Shown in pieces: positions 10,700 through 22,369 of a stretch of DNA of 64,000 nt. Location of the stretch: positions 27,734,512 to 27,798,511 of the forward strand of contig NC_054536.1 of the NCBI RefSeq assembly GCF_017654505.1. The letters run 5' to 3'. This stretch comes from Polyodon spathula (Eukaryota; Chordata; Actinopteri; Acipenseriformes; Polyodontidae). A program made the position numbers and the translations under genes. The number at the start of each line of letters is the position of its first letter. The stretch's first letter is position 1. A model generated the notes under the pieces. That model was given only the letters and a program-made list of their open reading frames with translations. It had not been told where the DNA came from and ran no database searches.

Positions 10700-10980
10700 G
10701 TGGTATAAAACCTTTTAGGTTAGAAATAACAAAGGATTTTACAAGAAGTAAATGTTAAACGTATGTATATTTAAATGTAATTAAATAAACATTAAAGTGC
10801 GCTCTGACTATCTAGACTGTGTGAGTAGATAAGTGATCTGTGTTGAGAGATATGTGTGAAACAGCCCGATATTTTTGCATTTTATTTCCTTTGCATTGAA
10901 TATTGAGATTTTTTTTCTTTCGTGTTTTGTTTTGTTATTCCACTGCAGGCCTCTAATAAAAAACACTTTATACATGGTAT
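10700..10980. repeat. Dispersed repeat family A, copy 2
   Basis: Matches 3856-3905 and 4415-4625 in the same order and orientation, without the roughly 500-bp intervening segment of copy 1. AT-rich, no ORF of note. Confidence 0.5.
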
Positions 10981-12473
10981 TCCATTGGTTTTTATACAAT
11001 GTCCGTGCCGATATCTTTTCATAACAAGCCCTGACAGCTCCATAAGCATTTACTTTTTAACTATCAGATGAAATATTTACAGAATACTTTAAAACTGCTG
11101 CTATAACCATGATTCATTTATTATTAATAGCGTTTTATTTATGCTAAATCACATTTTTATTTACTGTGTCTCCCAATTGCTTATAATGAAAACATGTATT
11201 ATGTTTTCCCATTATTGTAAATAAAAACGTGATTTGGTATAATTTAATTTAATTATGCGGTGAACTCATAAAATATATACAATATACAATATATTACTTA
11301 TTTAATGAGTGGAGCCATGTGTTTTATTATGCTTAGCAAATGTTTAGAAATGCACAGCACTGTATGTTATTAAATGTTTGCTAATGATATGCCACCAATG
11401 CAAACTTGCTCCCAGTTTAAGAAACATGGTGAGCTTGTTTCAACAATAACCTTACATTCTCTATAAATGTTCTACATTATCTTCCAGTTAGTTGTATTTC
11501 ATTTACATCAAAAGCCATAAGAGACTGCAAATAATTAAAACAACATCTGCTAACAGTCTTTCCAGGTTTTTGGCCATTCATTTTGGCACCTTCCTTAGCA
11601 ACAGTTTTCATTCTGTAGCTCAGTGAATATTCCCTGCCTTGACATGTGCTGACACTCCATAACTGACATGGCCATGTTCCCAGACTATAGTGGCGATTCT
11701 ATATATATTGCAATCTGGCCCACTGTGCATATGTTAGGCAACATCTACCCACATGCGCTCAGCTATAGCAATTTTACCTGTTTCATAAAAAAAAAAAAAA
11801 AAAAAAAAAAAAACCCTCACATTACTTGAAGAGCTGTAAAGTTTATCACAGAGACAAGACAGAATTTGTTAGTTTTTCATCATTTCAGGCAAATTGTCCA
11901 GAATTTAAAGAAAGATGTATGGTGACACTATTTTCCCAGATTCAGTAATCAAAAAAGTCTACAGAGCCTTTGCTCTAGAGCTCAGAAAGGATAGTTATAC
12001 CATTGTAGCCCCCCTTGTTCTATGATTGCATCTCAGAACCCCTGCATGTTCTGCACTGAAACAGACTATAATCTGGGTAGGGAACACTTTGGTACTAAGA
12101 AAAAAAACCTAAAAAGCTAGATTTTTTTTTTTTTTTGCAACTGAATGCAAAAATACAAAAACAAATTGAAAAAAGATGGAAAATTTGTTTTTAACCATTA
12201 TTCCACATTAAATCTATTCCCAGCATCCCTGGTACGATAATCTGAATATTAAAAATAATACCTTCACAGTTCGAAACACCACTATTCTGTCTAATCCACT
12301 TCTAGTGTTAAACTAGGCTTAGAGTGCTCACGATCCCCTGTGATATGAGTTAACTGTCTGTACCACACAGATGGGCTACACACACTTAATGACTACTGAT
12401 TTCAAGCAGAACACCACCCCTCACAGCAGGTCACACAACTCTGCCAGAATTATTATTTTTTTAAATCACATAT
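10981..12473. other. Unassigned AT-rich sequence
   Basis: No supported gene. It contains a poly(A) tract at 11787-11813 and a poly(T) run near 12122-12136, either of which could be an old retroposon tail, but I cannot define the attached element. Confidence 0.5.
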
Positions 12474-12475
12474 TA

Positions 12476-12778
12476 CAGCTATGGCCAAAAGTTTTGCATC
12501 ACCCAAATAGAATTAACAAATTTTGTTCACTAAATTCTAATGAAACCTGCTGAACAATGTTATGTTAACATATTAAATTGCATAACGCCTTGCAGTTTTC
12601 ACTTAATCAAAAACCTCACAAAAATGACATTTCAAAATCTAACACGAACTACTGTAGTACCATTGTGGCTTCCGATAGATTTCATTTGTTAATTAAAAAA
12701 TATGTTCATGTATATTTTCTTTTTTATTTCATCTTAATCCTAAAATTGTATGTGATGCAAAACCTTTGGAAAGAGCTG
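12476..12778. mobile_element. Tc1/mariner-type MITE, 303 bp, TA target duplication
   Basis: TA dinucleotides at 12474-12475 and 12779-12780 flank inverted ends. The left end begins CAGCTATGGCCAAAAG and continues TTTTGCATCA. The reverse complement of the right end begins CAGCTCTTTCCAAAG and continues GTTTTGCATCA. About 22 of 26 positions pair. The interior is AT-rich and non-coding. TA duplication plus CAG-starting TIRs fits a non-autonomous Tc1/mariner element, and the end sequence resembles a fish family I recognise. Confidence 0.85.
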
Positions 12779-12780
12779 TA

Positions 12781-13943
12781 TATCTGTGCATAGTGGCACA
12801 ATTGTTTTAGAGATCGCTACAGTAAAACAAAACAGCTATTTTTCTGGTAAGGCAAACAAGTCAGTGAACTACTGCAAGTAAGATAGATGTTTATACATAT
12901 CAGTATTTTATAACTGTGCTTCAGTATAACCTTGTTGCACAAAACAAAACCAAAAAAACCTAAATACTCAGTCATTTGTCTCAGGAGATGTTATAGTTTT
13001 AAGTAAGTGGCTGTAGGTTTATGGAGAGACTTGAGTAATAAGGAGTTATTTGCTTTTTTCCCTTGGAATTTTTATTTGGAAAAGCTGCAGCACAGAATAA
13101 TGTGCTAATTATCGCTGTTTCATACACCTTATTTTCATGTGCTGTTAATGGACAGGAATTGCTTAAAATTGGGCGGAGCCAGCACATTGTATGTTGTGTA
13201 AAAAAAATTCTGAACAAGTTATGTTATTACTGGACATGCATTTTTATTTCTGCACCCACTGTTGGTCTGACATATCCACTACTAGTTGACTTGCCCTTTT
13301 CTGAATCTAACAAACCCTGACAGGCTAAAAAAAGTAAACCCTGAAACCACTAAAATATAGGTAACACTTTAATTAAACACCAAATCTATAACAATGTAGT
13401 TACACAATAACTAATTAATAGCAAAAGCAACACAGGTTTCAAATGTAAATATGGTTTGAATGCATCATAACTTAATGTTTAGCCCAAACTACACCTACAA
13501 GTCATGTACAGCTAATTAAAGACCTCCACATAGGTTATTAACACTTAAGCATATCCTCCTTTTCAAAATGACTTTGACATTTCCTGCATCCTGATTTGGC
13601 TGCAATCAGGAAAATCACTGAATGTCCCAGTTTATACATGCAATAAAAAAAAAAAAAAGTTATATTATTTTTAAAATGTTTAAGTTAAGCAACAAGACAC
13701 AAATGAGTGGGTTGTATTGATACAGTACAAGTCCCTTCTCAACCCAGTGTGGGTTGTAGCTGTATATGCCTTCTTTGTGTATCATTGCTTATTTTCGTAA
13801 ACATTTTAAGGGGAATGCACACTTTGTTTTTTGTTACTTATGATGAGTAAAATCAAGTCGTGTTAAAATCCAATGAAATACGAATTGAACATACACCTTT
13901 TCTCAAAATAATGGAAACTTTTCAATATATTGGCACAGAAAGG

Positions 13944-13948
<5 letters not shown>
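12781..13948. other. Unassigned sequence
   Basis: No supported feature. An 85-codon open frame at 13063-13320 has no recognisable motif and no splice context. A poly(A) run lies near 13645-13658. Confidence 0.45.

Positions 13949-14001
<53 letters not shown>
13949..14001. repeat. (TA)n microsatellite
   Basis: A pure TA tract of about 26 units. No transposon end adjoins it. Confidence 0.97.
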
Positions 14002-14002
<1 letters not shown>

Positions 14003-14980
14003 TCAATACAAATGCTGTTTGGCATAAATAACATATGGATTTTGTCAATACCCAGGGGATAATATTCCAGGGAGATGTCATGGGAAATAAACTGAAAAAG
14101 TTGATTCTCTCCTGGAGTCATCATTCATATAAGGCGGGGATTTATTTCAGAATTGCTGCTTATCTATCCATCACAGGAACGCAAGTAGTTGCCTCGGGAG
14201 GAGATGAGCAGATGAACAGATGTATCCTATTTAAATATTTCACCAGAAAATCTCAATGACAAAAACAAACCCAGTCTCATCATACACTCCAATATTGCCA
14301 AATGAAAACCTTCACAAAACCCAACCAGAGCTTCATATCTTCTGGACACCTAATTTTAAAGATATCACACTTTTTAGTTTTGGACTTCTCAGAATAGAAC
14401 ATAGACAGGATTACATCTGTAAATAGGTAAAATCCTGTAAGTTATTAATAATCAGCCTTTGTTTATAAGAGATAGTGCTCTTTTGCTTTACTAAAACAAT
14501 ATGTTAATCTCTAAATATATCAACTTGATGGCACTGTTTACCTTAGCCCCACAAATTATGGAAAAAGTAAACTTTAAACTGTCAGGATTTAGACTGATAG
14601 CACAGAGGATACCAATGGGGGGTTGGCAGAAAAAGAAAACACTGAGTAAAACTACAGACATTATGTGCTCTATTCATAAAACCTGAACTGTATTAAACAT
14701 CAAACTTTATTTATTCCACAGAATACTGTAGCGACCCTGTAGGTCCAGGTCGGTAGGACTTTTATTTTGTCTCGTTTGTTTGTCTTGCTTTGTCTGGTCC
14801 TGTGCCTTCATGTTAGCTGCATTGTTCTGGGGAGGGACCATACCACTGGTTTCGGCAGTGTGTATGTGTGTGTGTTTGAGCCATTGTTGGGTGCAGACCA
14901 TGTCATCTAGAGCCCTTAACACTGCCCGCCCCCCCCTTGAGAGTAGTGGTCCGCTCTCTTCTCTCTGTGTGATGTGTGGC
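14002..14980. other. Unassigned sequence
   Basis: No gene recognised. Between 14720 and 14980 the composition becomes more GC-rich, with TG runs and a C-run. This may be sequence just outside the DIRS copy that follows. Confidence 0.4.
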
Positions 14981-14984
14981 TGAT

Positions 14985-16165
14985 TGACGACCACCAACAA
15001 TACTTTTGGGAAATTCCTGCCACTGGTAGTTATTCGCTGAGCATTTTATAGTAGAGCTACCAATAGGCCCCACCAGGGAGTGACATCCTCGGTCCGCCTT
15101 CTGAGGGAACAAACTGTCACTCCGCAGAGCTCACTTCTTACTGCGTTAAGGTAAGGTACTAACCAAACCAATTGCTGATTGAGTCTGTATGAAAGAGCTC
15201 TCTCTCTTGTTTTCTGCAATTCCCCTGCATTATTTTTTTTTAAATGGTGCTGGAAGTTGGCTTGCCACTTCCCTGGAATCAGAAACTCAACTTCTGAACT
15301 GAGCTATTATCAATATGCACTTTGTTAAATCTTTCCTATCCTTTCACCAGCCTGCATCACTTGCGGTCGCGCAGTCTGCTTTCTAGCCACAGTGCCTGCT
15401 ATTCTGTGTTTTTCTCCTGCTATTTGTAGCAAACCCCCCCCCCCCCCCCCCCAAAAAAAAACAGAGATGCAGGCTCTTCCACCAAGACTCGCCGTGCGCG
15501 CATCCTGCTGTTGAGTCGACTCTGTCGATTGTCCCGGCCCACATGCTCTGTGCGTGGGGGCCCCCTTTTCCACAGCTAAGCTGTTGTGTGGGTGTGTGTC
15601 TTTTCTTAGTGCGCTAAAAAAACAACACAACAACAAACAACGTGTGCCTCCTTGTAACAGGGGAAATCTGTGCTGACTGCATAACGCATGCAGGGTGCGG
15701 CAGGAAGAGGGCAGCAGCCTTCTAAGATCCGCCAGTCAGTAATTGCATTGACACGGAGAACTTTCCCTCTCTCTCGGTGGCTTTCTGTCTCCTGTGTCAC
15801 TGAATACCTCACCCTTCCATACTCCTCCACCGGGGCCTAGTTCTACCTTGCCCTGCTGCCTTAATACTGTTTAAAAAAAAAAAAAAAAAAAAAAAGCATT
15901 TGCTCCACTCTGGTGTACGCTACACGTTGCCCCGGTCGTGTGAATGCACGCGGTTAAGGCCAGACTATCACCTACACTGTACCCAGGTGCATCACCGTGC
16001 GCTTAAAGGCTACTCTCTCATTGCCTACTGTGGCCATTGAGGCTATGTATACACCCTTGGTGCCTTGGTGTTTTGCTGCCCTCTTAGGTGTCCTCTGTGT
16101 TTCAGCACCCCTGGTGTTTTGCACCCTCGGTGCTTGAGCCTTCGTGCCCTCAGTGCACGTATTGT
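14985..16165 (+). mobile_element. DIRS element copy 2: terminal repeat and leader only
   Basis: About 15000-15115 matches the reverse complement of the terminal-repeat segment at 3713-3840, for example TTCGCTGAGCATTTTATAG, AGAGCTACCAATAGGC and AGGGAGTGACATCCTCGG. Downstream to 16165 is a GC-richer leader ending in repeated GGTGC/CACCC words (CCCTTGGTGCCTTGGTG, CACCCTCGGTGC), which I associate with DIRS sequence upstream of gag. No gag, RT or recombinase follows. It carries a C19 run at 15434-15452 and a poly(A) run at 15870-15894. Confidence 0.6.
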
Positions 16166-17092
16166 TGGCTTTGTTTTACACAATATAGAATAGTAGGACC
16201 TCTAATATTTTTGTTTGTTTGGTGAATTTCCACAAAACCTCACTTTTTGCATATGTAAAGACCTTGTCATGGATTTGTGCAAGAGAACCTTTTTTTGGTG
16301 TCATTTTTAAAAGCCTGCAAAAGTGCACAGTTTTCATTTAAATGCTGGATATGTAGACTGCATCTATGGTCCGGTTTATTTTTGCTTTTAATAAACCTTC
16401 ATTGGAAAGAAAATATCTCGATGCTGCTAAATGCACCACCTGCAAGCCACCCAGGCACTGTCTTTTTTCTGCATATCTTTGTAGTTATTCAAGTTGCAAT
16501 CACATAATAATGGATACTGCTGCACCTCATAAATTAATCCATGATTAACTTGTTTTGAGGTGCTTGACATTTGTCAAAGGTGTTAACCTTGCTTCTGACT
16601 GGTCAGTTTCATTCCAGTCCCATGATGAAAAACAAAAATAGAAAGAGGTTCTGTTTTAGCGATGCAAAATTTTCTCAAAGCGACGTTGCTCGCATCGCTC
16701 GCTGCTGGTGTGGAAACTCCCATTTGACTGCAGTGACTTCCAAATTATTCACTTGCATCACTCACATCTAGTGTGGATATGGCTTTATAATCAAAGTTAC
16801 ATGAAAGATTCCATGGGATGTATTCATAACCCATTACAGTTTGGATAAATTATACTAGATGCAAAATAAATCCATTGGATGGAAAAATATTTTGTCTTGC
16901 GTTCATGGGATGCACAGAATGGAAAAGGACGCAGACAAGCATATTTGTGGTAATCTATTACACTGCAGTAAAATGAACGTAAAATACTTGTTTGTTTAAA
17001 AAAAAACTGTTCTGCAATATAACAGTATTGATTAAGGTACACTCCAATCTTGTAGGTGACATCAATAAGCCTATTAAGTATATTTACTTTTA
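16166..17092. other. Unassigned sequence with possible MITE fragment
   Basis: No gene. About 16655-16785 contains paired words TGCTGGTGTGGAAACTC and ATCTAGTGTGGATATGGC, typical of non-autonomous DNA transposons in fish, but ends and target duplication are not defined. Confidence 0.35.
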
Positions 17093-17564
17093 GGCCCTGT
17101 CCACACTACATAATGATCTCGAGAACCGTACTCAAACCCTTCTAATTAATCCAGCTCAAACTCTAGCGTCCACACTAAAGTATCGTTTCATGTTTAGTTG
17201 GGTGTAATGCGTACACACTTTATCACTATTAAAATAGTTTGGTTACAGTTCCTAGCAGCACAGCAGTTGAAATTAATACGATAGTATCCCACCATACACT
17301 ATAATTTATTTTAAAATAATGTGTTACGCCCCATATTCACAGTGGTCCACATTGCTGAAATAAAACTCAGAAAAAGCTGTTAATTACAAAACAATCTTTG
17401 CTTTTACCTTCATATCTTTCCTGAGCCTAATTCTAGTCCCTTTAATTTTATTTCAGACAAAGCTAACAAATTACATGAATTGTTCATGATCCTACTTTTA
17501 ACTCGCATTTCATTTTTGCAGTCCTTAATTTAACGTTTTGCTTTTGTTATTTTCCCCACTAGTA

Positions 17565-18055
17565 TAACAGGGATGCCCTGACAGATTTTTTTAAGCATAA
17601 AAATGAATACCTAGAGCGAAGTGTACAATGACAGCAAGTCAGTTGTCAGTCGGAAGTTTTTTTGCTAAGCAATCAACATCTTCAGGGGATTCTCAGAAGA
17701 TCACTCATCTGCATCTCAGCCTTCTACTTCTGACTGTACGAGTGCTACAGTGCCCAAAGCAGTTGCAAGCAATAGTAATGCAGAAAAATGCAAACGAAAA
17801 AATCAGTTCTTATAATTTTGAATGGGAGATGCACTGTCGTGTGTGTGAGAGCTGCTGGGCAAAAAAAAAAAACTAAAGAAAAAACATATACATGTGGATG
17901 TACAGATTTTCAAGAATCTTTGCTTAAAGGACACAGACATGGGACTGCTGTTGCTGTTATTGGAATGCACAAAAATATGAAAACACAAGTAGATGAAGGC
18001 AACAGATGGTGCTTAGGATCCCGTCTCATTGTCATGCGAAACGTCTACTATTAGT
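17565..18055 (+). pseudogene. Possible hAT-like transposase N-terminus with BED-type finger
   Basis: The plus-strand frame at 17628 gives a serine-rich lead with SVGSFFAKQ. Near 17810-17860 another frame gives FEWEMHCRVCESC, and 17880-17990 gives TCGCTDFQESLLKGHRHGTAVA then MHKNMKTQVD. The C-x2-C...H-x-H spacing and the GCTDFQ...LKGH context resemble the atypical BED finger of hAT-derived proteins of the ZNF862/C17orf113 type. Two frame changes separate the pieces, and no RNase-H-like DDE domain follows. Sequence at 17095 (AGGCCCTGTCCACACTAC) looks like a hAT end, but no partner was found. Assignment is tentative. Confidence 0.35.
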
Positions 18056-21000
18056 ATACAACAAAGAAAAAAGTATGTCTGTGCATATCTATATCTATAC
18101 ACAGACAGAGATTGTTTACATTGTTTAAATGTTCATAAAAATGTACCAAAATGTACATCCCTAGAGTTTATTAGCCTTTGTGTTAACGATAGTTTAGTAT
18201 TGGATGGATGGGACGCAAACTTTTTGGGCATGTGCGTTTGAGGAACGGATGAACAGAAAAGCTAGCATGACCTCTGAAGGTATATCTAATTCTGAAAAAA
18301 CAAACCAACATATTAAATATAATGTGCTTTTCAATAGGAAGATGGGTGAGCCACAAGCAAGGCAATATGCCACCAAGAGTAGAATTACATGAGCACTGAA
18401 AATTGTTTTACTGGACCTGTTTACATTTTGTGTATTTCTTTCTGGGGGGGGTTGGACAGATTTAGCTACTTCTGTTAACTTGATCTTCATTGAAAGTGGC
18501 TGAAGCAGCTGTGGATTCTTTTACTCGGCAGTATAATTGACTTATGGTACACTGAAGCATCTAGCAGTTCAATTGGTATCCTTTTAAAAGAACTGGATCT
18601 CTCATTACAATGCGTAGCAGACTGAGGGGAAAAGGGGGGGGGGGTGTCTGTGGTTTGGCAATGAGAAGTGGGACAGGATGTCATGAATGCCACCTGCTTT
18701 GGTAACTCTGTCCGCAAGGCGCTAAAGCCTGGGATAGCAGACGGGTTTGACTATGAGCCAGCCACAGACACTCACAGACTGACCCTCGCAGACGCTTAGA
18801 CTGCGACCTTGAGTGCCCAGGACTTATCCCCTGGTGACCAGCTCTGCGCTTGACAAACATTTAGTCACACCATACAAAAAGCAGAGCCAAGACTACCATG
18901 TCAGATAATCTGCTTACTGGAAATATGTGATAACTTTGTGTTGAGATAATGAAGAAATACTCTGTCATTATGTACCTGAATATGCTTCCTGGACCATTAC
19001 CAGTTGGACAAACTGTACTGCATGTCTTATGCCCAGGGCTAGTTCTGTTCCCAAACCTAAACAAAACAAACAAGAGCCAGTACCACTTAACTGCCTGACA
19101 ATTTTGTCAATGTACAGTATGCAAGGTTCTTGGCTCAATCCAACTGTGCTAGATTTATAATTCAACACAATGTTACCGTCTGATCCTTCTTTGATTACAC
19201 TCTGAGATAAAATCCCTGTCAACAGCATTTTTGCATTAACTTCAACTATTTAAACAGCCTAGATACAAGCCTAAATTAAGTATCATGGGACAAGCTGGGG
19301 CATAATCACGGAGGAGTCTTTTAAGACTGGTAAGACATTGAATGGCATACCAGTCTTTTGGAGGGTAAATGTGTTTTGCATTGGCAGCAGTTAGTTGTGG
19401 TGTGCTGTAAAATTGACATTGTTATTCATAATTCATTATTGTACTAAAGAACAACTAGCAATTGCGTTCTCGTTATAAGGCAGAACATGGCTTTGAAGCA
19501 CAAGTTCCAGCTACCGATTTTCTTTTAAAATGCTTGTTTTTAAACACAGGCAGCATTGTTGACAGGTCCGCAGGCATGTTTTGTTTGACTGCATCTCCTT
19601 AGAGCAAGGCATGGAAGATATCACAACACATTTCAGTGATGTTTTAATGGAAACAGCAATCAGTGACCTGTTCTTAACTTAAGGGTATTGTGTGCACAGG
19701 GGAATATAAATGTATCGTGCAGATACATGCACATGTATGGTGTTTTACAGAAGGTTAGTGATGCACAGTAACCTTCACCAACGGGTGTCTGAAAAGAGTT
19801 TGATTGAAGAACATTCAATAAATATTTATCTTCACTTTTGAGGTTGGAGGTCTCTTACCATATGCTTTGCTGGCTATATTCCCAATGGACTATAAGCTTT
19901 AAAACATGTGTACACTAAAAGAAAAAGAAAAAAAAAATCATAAGAAATACATAAACAATGGTGCCATACCATGAACAGTGCTTTAGTTTATGTTTAGTTT
20001 TACAGTAGTGTAGTATTTAAACTAATGTAAAAATTACAACAGCCTGCCTCTGCATGATTTATTCTCATTTGCACACAATACATTTAAATGTCTTTAATAT
20101 ATATTAATATATCATATATACACACAAACAGAATATACTAGAATTTCGACAAACCTTTAACAGTGCTTGGTTGATTTTTCATATGTGATTTAACTGTATA
20201 CTGTACATCTATTCTAGAGGTGAGATGGCAGCCCCCCTTCTTCTCTCATTGGTTTATCGCAATAGTTTTAAAGCTTCTGCTGTGAAGTTTATTTCCTCCA
20301 CCTCCACTCTCCCTCTTTTGCTGCTGCATCTCCCATTCTTAGTTTGATGGGTCCCATCATCCAGTCTTGGTTGACCACTGACAGTTGTAAACACAAGAGC
20401 TTTCCCTCACAGCTTTGCAACATACCTCAATTTTTCAATTCCGATCTGAACACCTACTGACACCTAATAGACTATCATGAGTGCAGAACTGGTTGCTGGT
20501 TTTGTGATGTTTGCAAATTGGGAGTTAAACCAGACCTCCAGAGATGAAAGGCATGGGAGGTTTAGCATGAAATAATCCACCTCCCAGACCCTAGAAAGGT
20601 TAACTTTGTTAAACAAGCTGGGTTATGACTTTCTGCCTTTTTACAGTAGGAAGTGTTTAGGCTTGCCTTCTATTTTTGCAGACCTTTGCAGAGTTCAACA
20701 TCAGTATTACAGCATTCTCCCAAAGGATTACAACGTTGGATAAACACTGCACAAGTGTAAGGACCAGAAGACTTATGTAGAGTGGCAGGGGATTAAATCA
20801 CCATGTCATCATCCCTCATAACAATGAAGCACCTGTCTTTCCCTGCAGACCCATCCGCACAGCTTGGAAAGAACTCAAAACTTGTCGCCCGAGAGCTGCA
20901 TAGATTTTATTACAGCAGTAAAGGTTGTAGAAAGGAACCGACAGGATGACTTTTATGCTGGACCACAGTATAAAAAGAATGGTCTTATCTGGTACAAAAT

Positions 21001-21086
21001 AAGAGTGTAAGAGTATACGTTGAAGATATAAAATCCCCAAAAGGTCACAAAAGACTAAATGGTATTGTGTTTCAGATGCCTTTGTA
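18056..21086. other. 3-kb stretch without recognised genes or repeats
   Basis: Nothing I can support. Short G-runs occur at about 18445 and 18628. Scattered ORFs below 100 codons show no motif. Confidence 0.5.
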
Positions 21087-21089
21087 TTT

Positions 21090-21315
21090 ATTTATTTATT
21101 TATTTGGAATCGCCAATTATTTTTTTCTCGTTTTCTCCCCAATTGAAAGCCCAATAATTTTTTTATTTTATTTCAACCCGTCTCACCGCTGCCATCCCCG
21201 CACTGACTCGGGGACGGACACATGCGTCCTCCAAAACGTGTGCAGTCAGCCGTCCGCTTCTTTTCACTCTGTAGGCCCTCCATGCAGCCACCTCAGAACT
21301 AAAACATTGGAGGAC
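21090..21315 (-). repeat. Truncated SINE related to the 35.3-kb copy
   Basis: After a short (TTTA)n run, the words TCGCCAATTATTTTTTTCTC and CCCCAATTGAAAGCCCAAT parallel the start of the SINE at 35350-35420. They are followed by a GC-rich body (GGACGGACACATGCGTCCTCC, GTCAGCCGTCCGCTTCTTTT) that I recognise from sturgeon SINEs. The tRNA-derived head is missing, and the sequence ends against the LINE at about 21315. Confidence 0.6.
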
Positions 21316-22325
21316 AATGCTGTCTAGATAATTTTGAATGACCTTTGCTGCTGCAATGATGTTTGCCACCCCTCCTATTTTTGTGACATCTGCAAATTTA
21401 ACAAGTTTGCTTACTATACCAGAATCTAAGTCATTAATGCAGATTATGAATAGCAGGAGAACTAATACTGATCCCTGTGGTATTCCAATGGTTACCTTGC
21501 TCCATTTTGAGGTTTGTCCTCTAATCAAATGAGACCATGTTGTGGTCTCAGTTTGCCAATGGTTCTCTGTCCTCTGTTTTAGTTATTCTGTCTTTGTTAT
21601 TTGAAAAGACTAAATCAAGGCATGCCTCCTCTCTAGTCGGTGTCTTGATAAATTGTGTTAGGAAGCAGTCATTTGTCATTTCCACCATTTTAATTTCATC
21701 TGTCGTGCTCCCCATCAGATTTTCCCATTGTATATGGGGGAAGTTGAAATCCCCATTAATGTGGCTTCTCCTTTGCTGCATGCATTTCTAATGTAACTGT
21801 ATAACAGATTATTTTGCTCGGTGCCTGAATTTGGTGGTCTATAGCACGCTCCTGTTATTATGCCCTTTGAATTTTTGTCAATTATTCTGACCCACATTGA
21901 TTTTGCATTGTTTTTTAATTCCAGATTTAACATCTGGGCTTCAAGACTATATTTGTTGTATAGGGCTACCCCTCCACCTCTTTTGTCCTGCCTGTCTTTC
22001 CTATACAGTGCATACCTACTAATATTATATTCGTCTCCATCATTCTCGGATAACCAAGTTTCTGTAACACCCATCATATCTTAATCACTTGTTAGCACTG
22101 TAGTTCTAACATTTTGTTTCACTGTGCACTGTTGTAGTAAGGGGGTCCAGACTGTGAACTGAACTTGCTGTGTTTCTCAATATGGAGTCTCCAACAATCA
22201 TGACCTCCCTTCTTTTTGCTGTCTGGCCATCACTGTTAATAGGGTCATGGATGTTGTTCCTTTCATTCTCTTGATGTTGGTTTTGATCATCTAAAATTTT
22301 GAAGTGGCTCAAATTTGATGTTTTG
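21316..22325 (-). pseudogene. CR1/L2-like LINE, internally deleted
   Basis: Read on the minus strand from 22325 down. An ORF1-type esterase motif (VMIVGDSILR) lies near 22200. An apurinic-type endonuclease follows, with VTETWLSEN, GGGVALY, CYRPPN and GDFNFPHIQW. Then the middle of a reverse transcriptase appears, with GIPQGSV at 21466-21486 and KFADVTKIGG near 21370-21400. The second Asp of the F-A-D-D catalytic box is Val (codon 21385-21387). Endonuclease C-terminus and RT N-terminus are missing where the two meet at about 21530-21550. The RT tail is cut by the SINE fragment. Clade (CR1, Rex1 or L2) is not resolved by eye. Confidence 0.8.
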
Positions 22326-22369
22326 ATTTCTGGTGGTTGTGTTTGACGAAGTTTCTTTTTTTCTTTGTT

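Noticed and set aside
13063..13320. 85-codon plus-strand ORF with hydrophobic start
   Set aside because: Looks like random translation. No signal-peptide cleavage pattern or domain.
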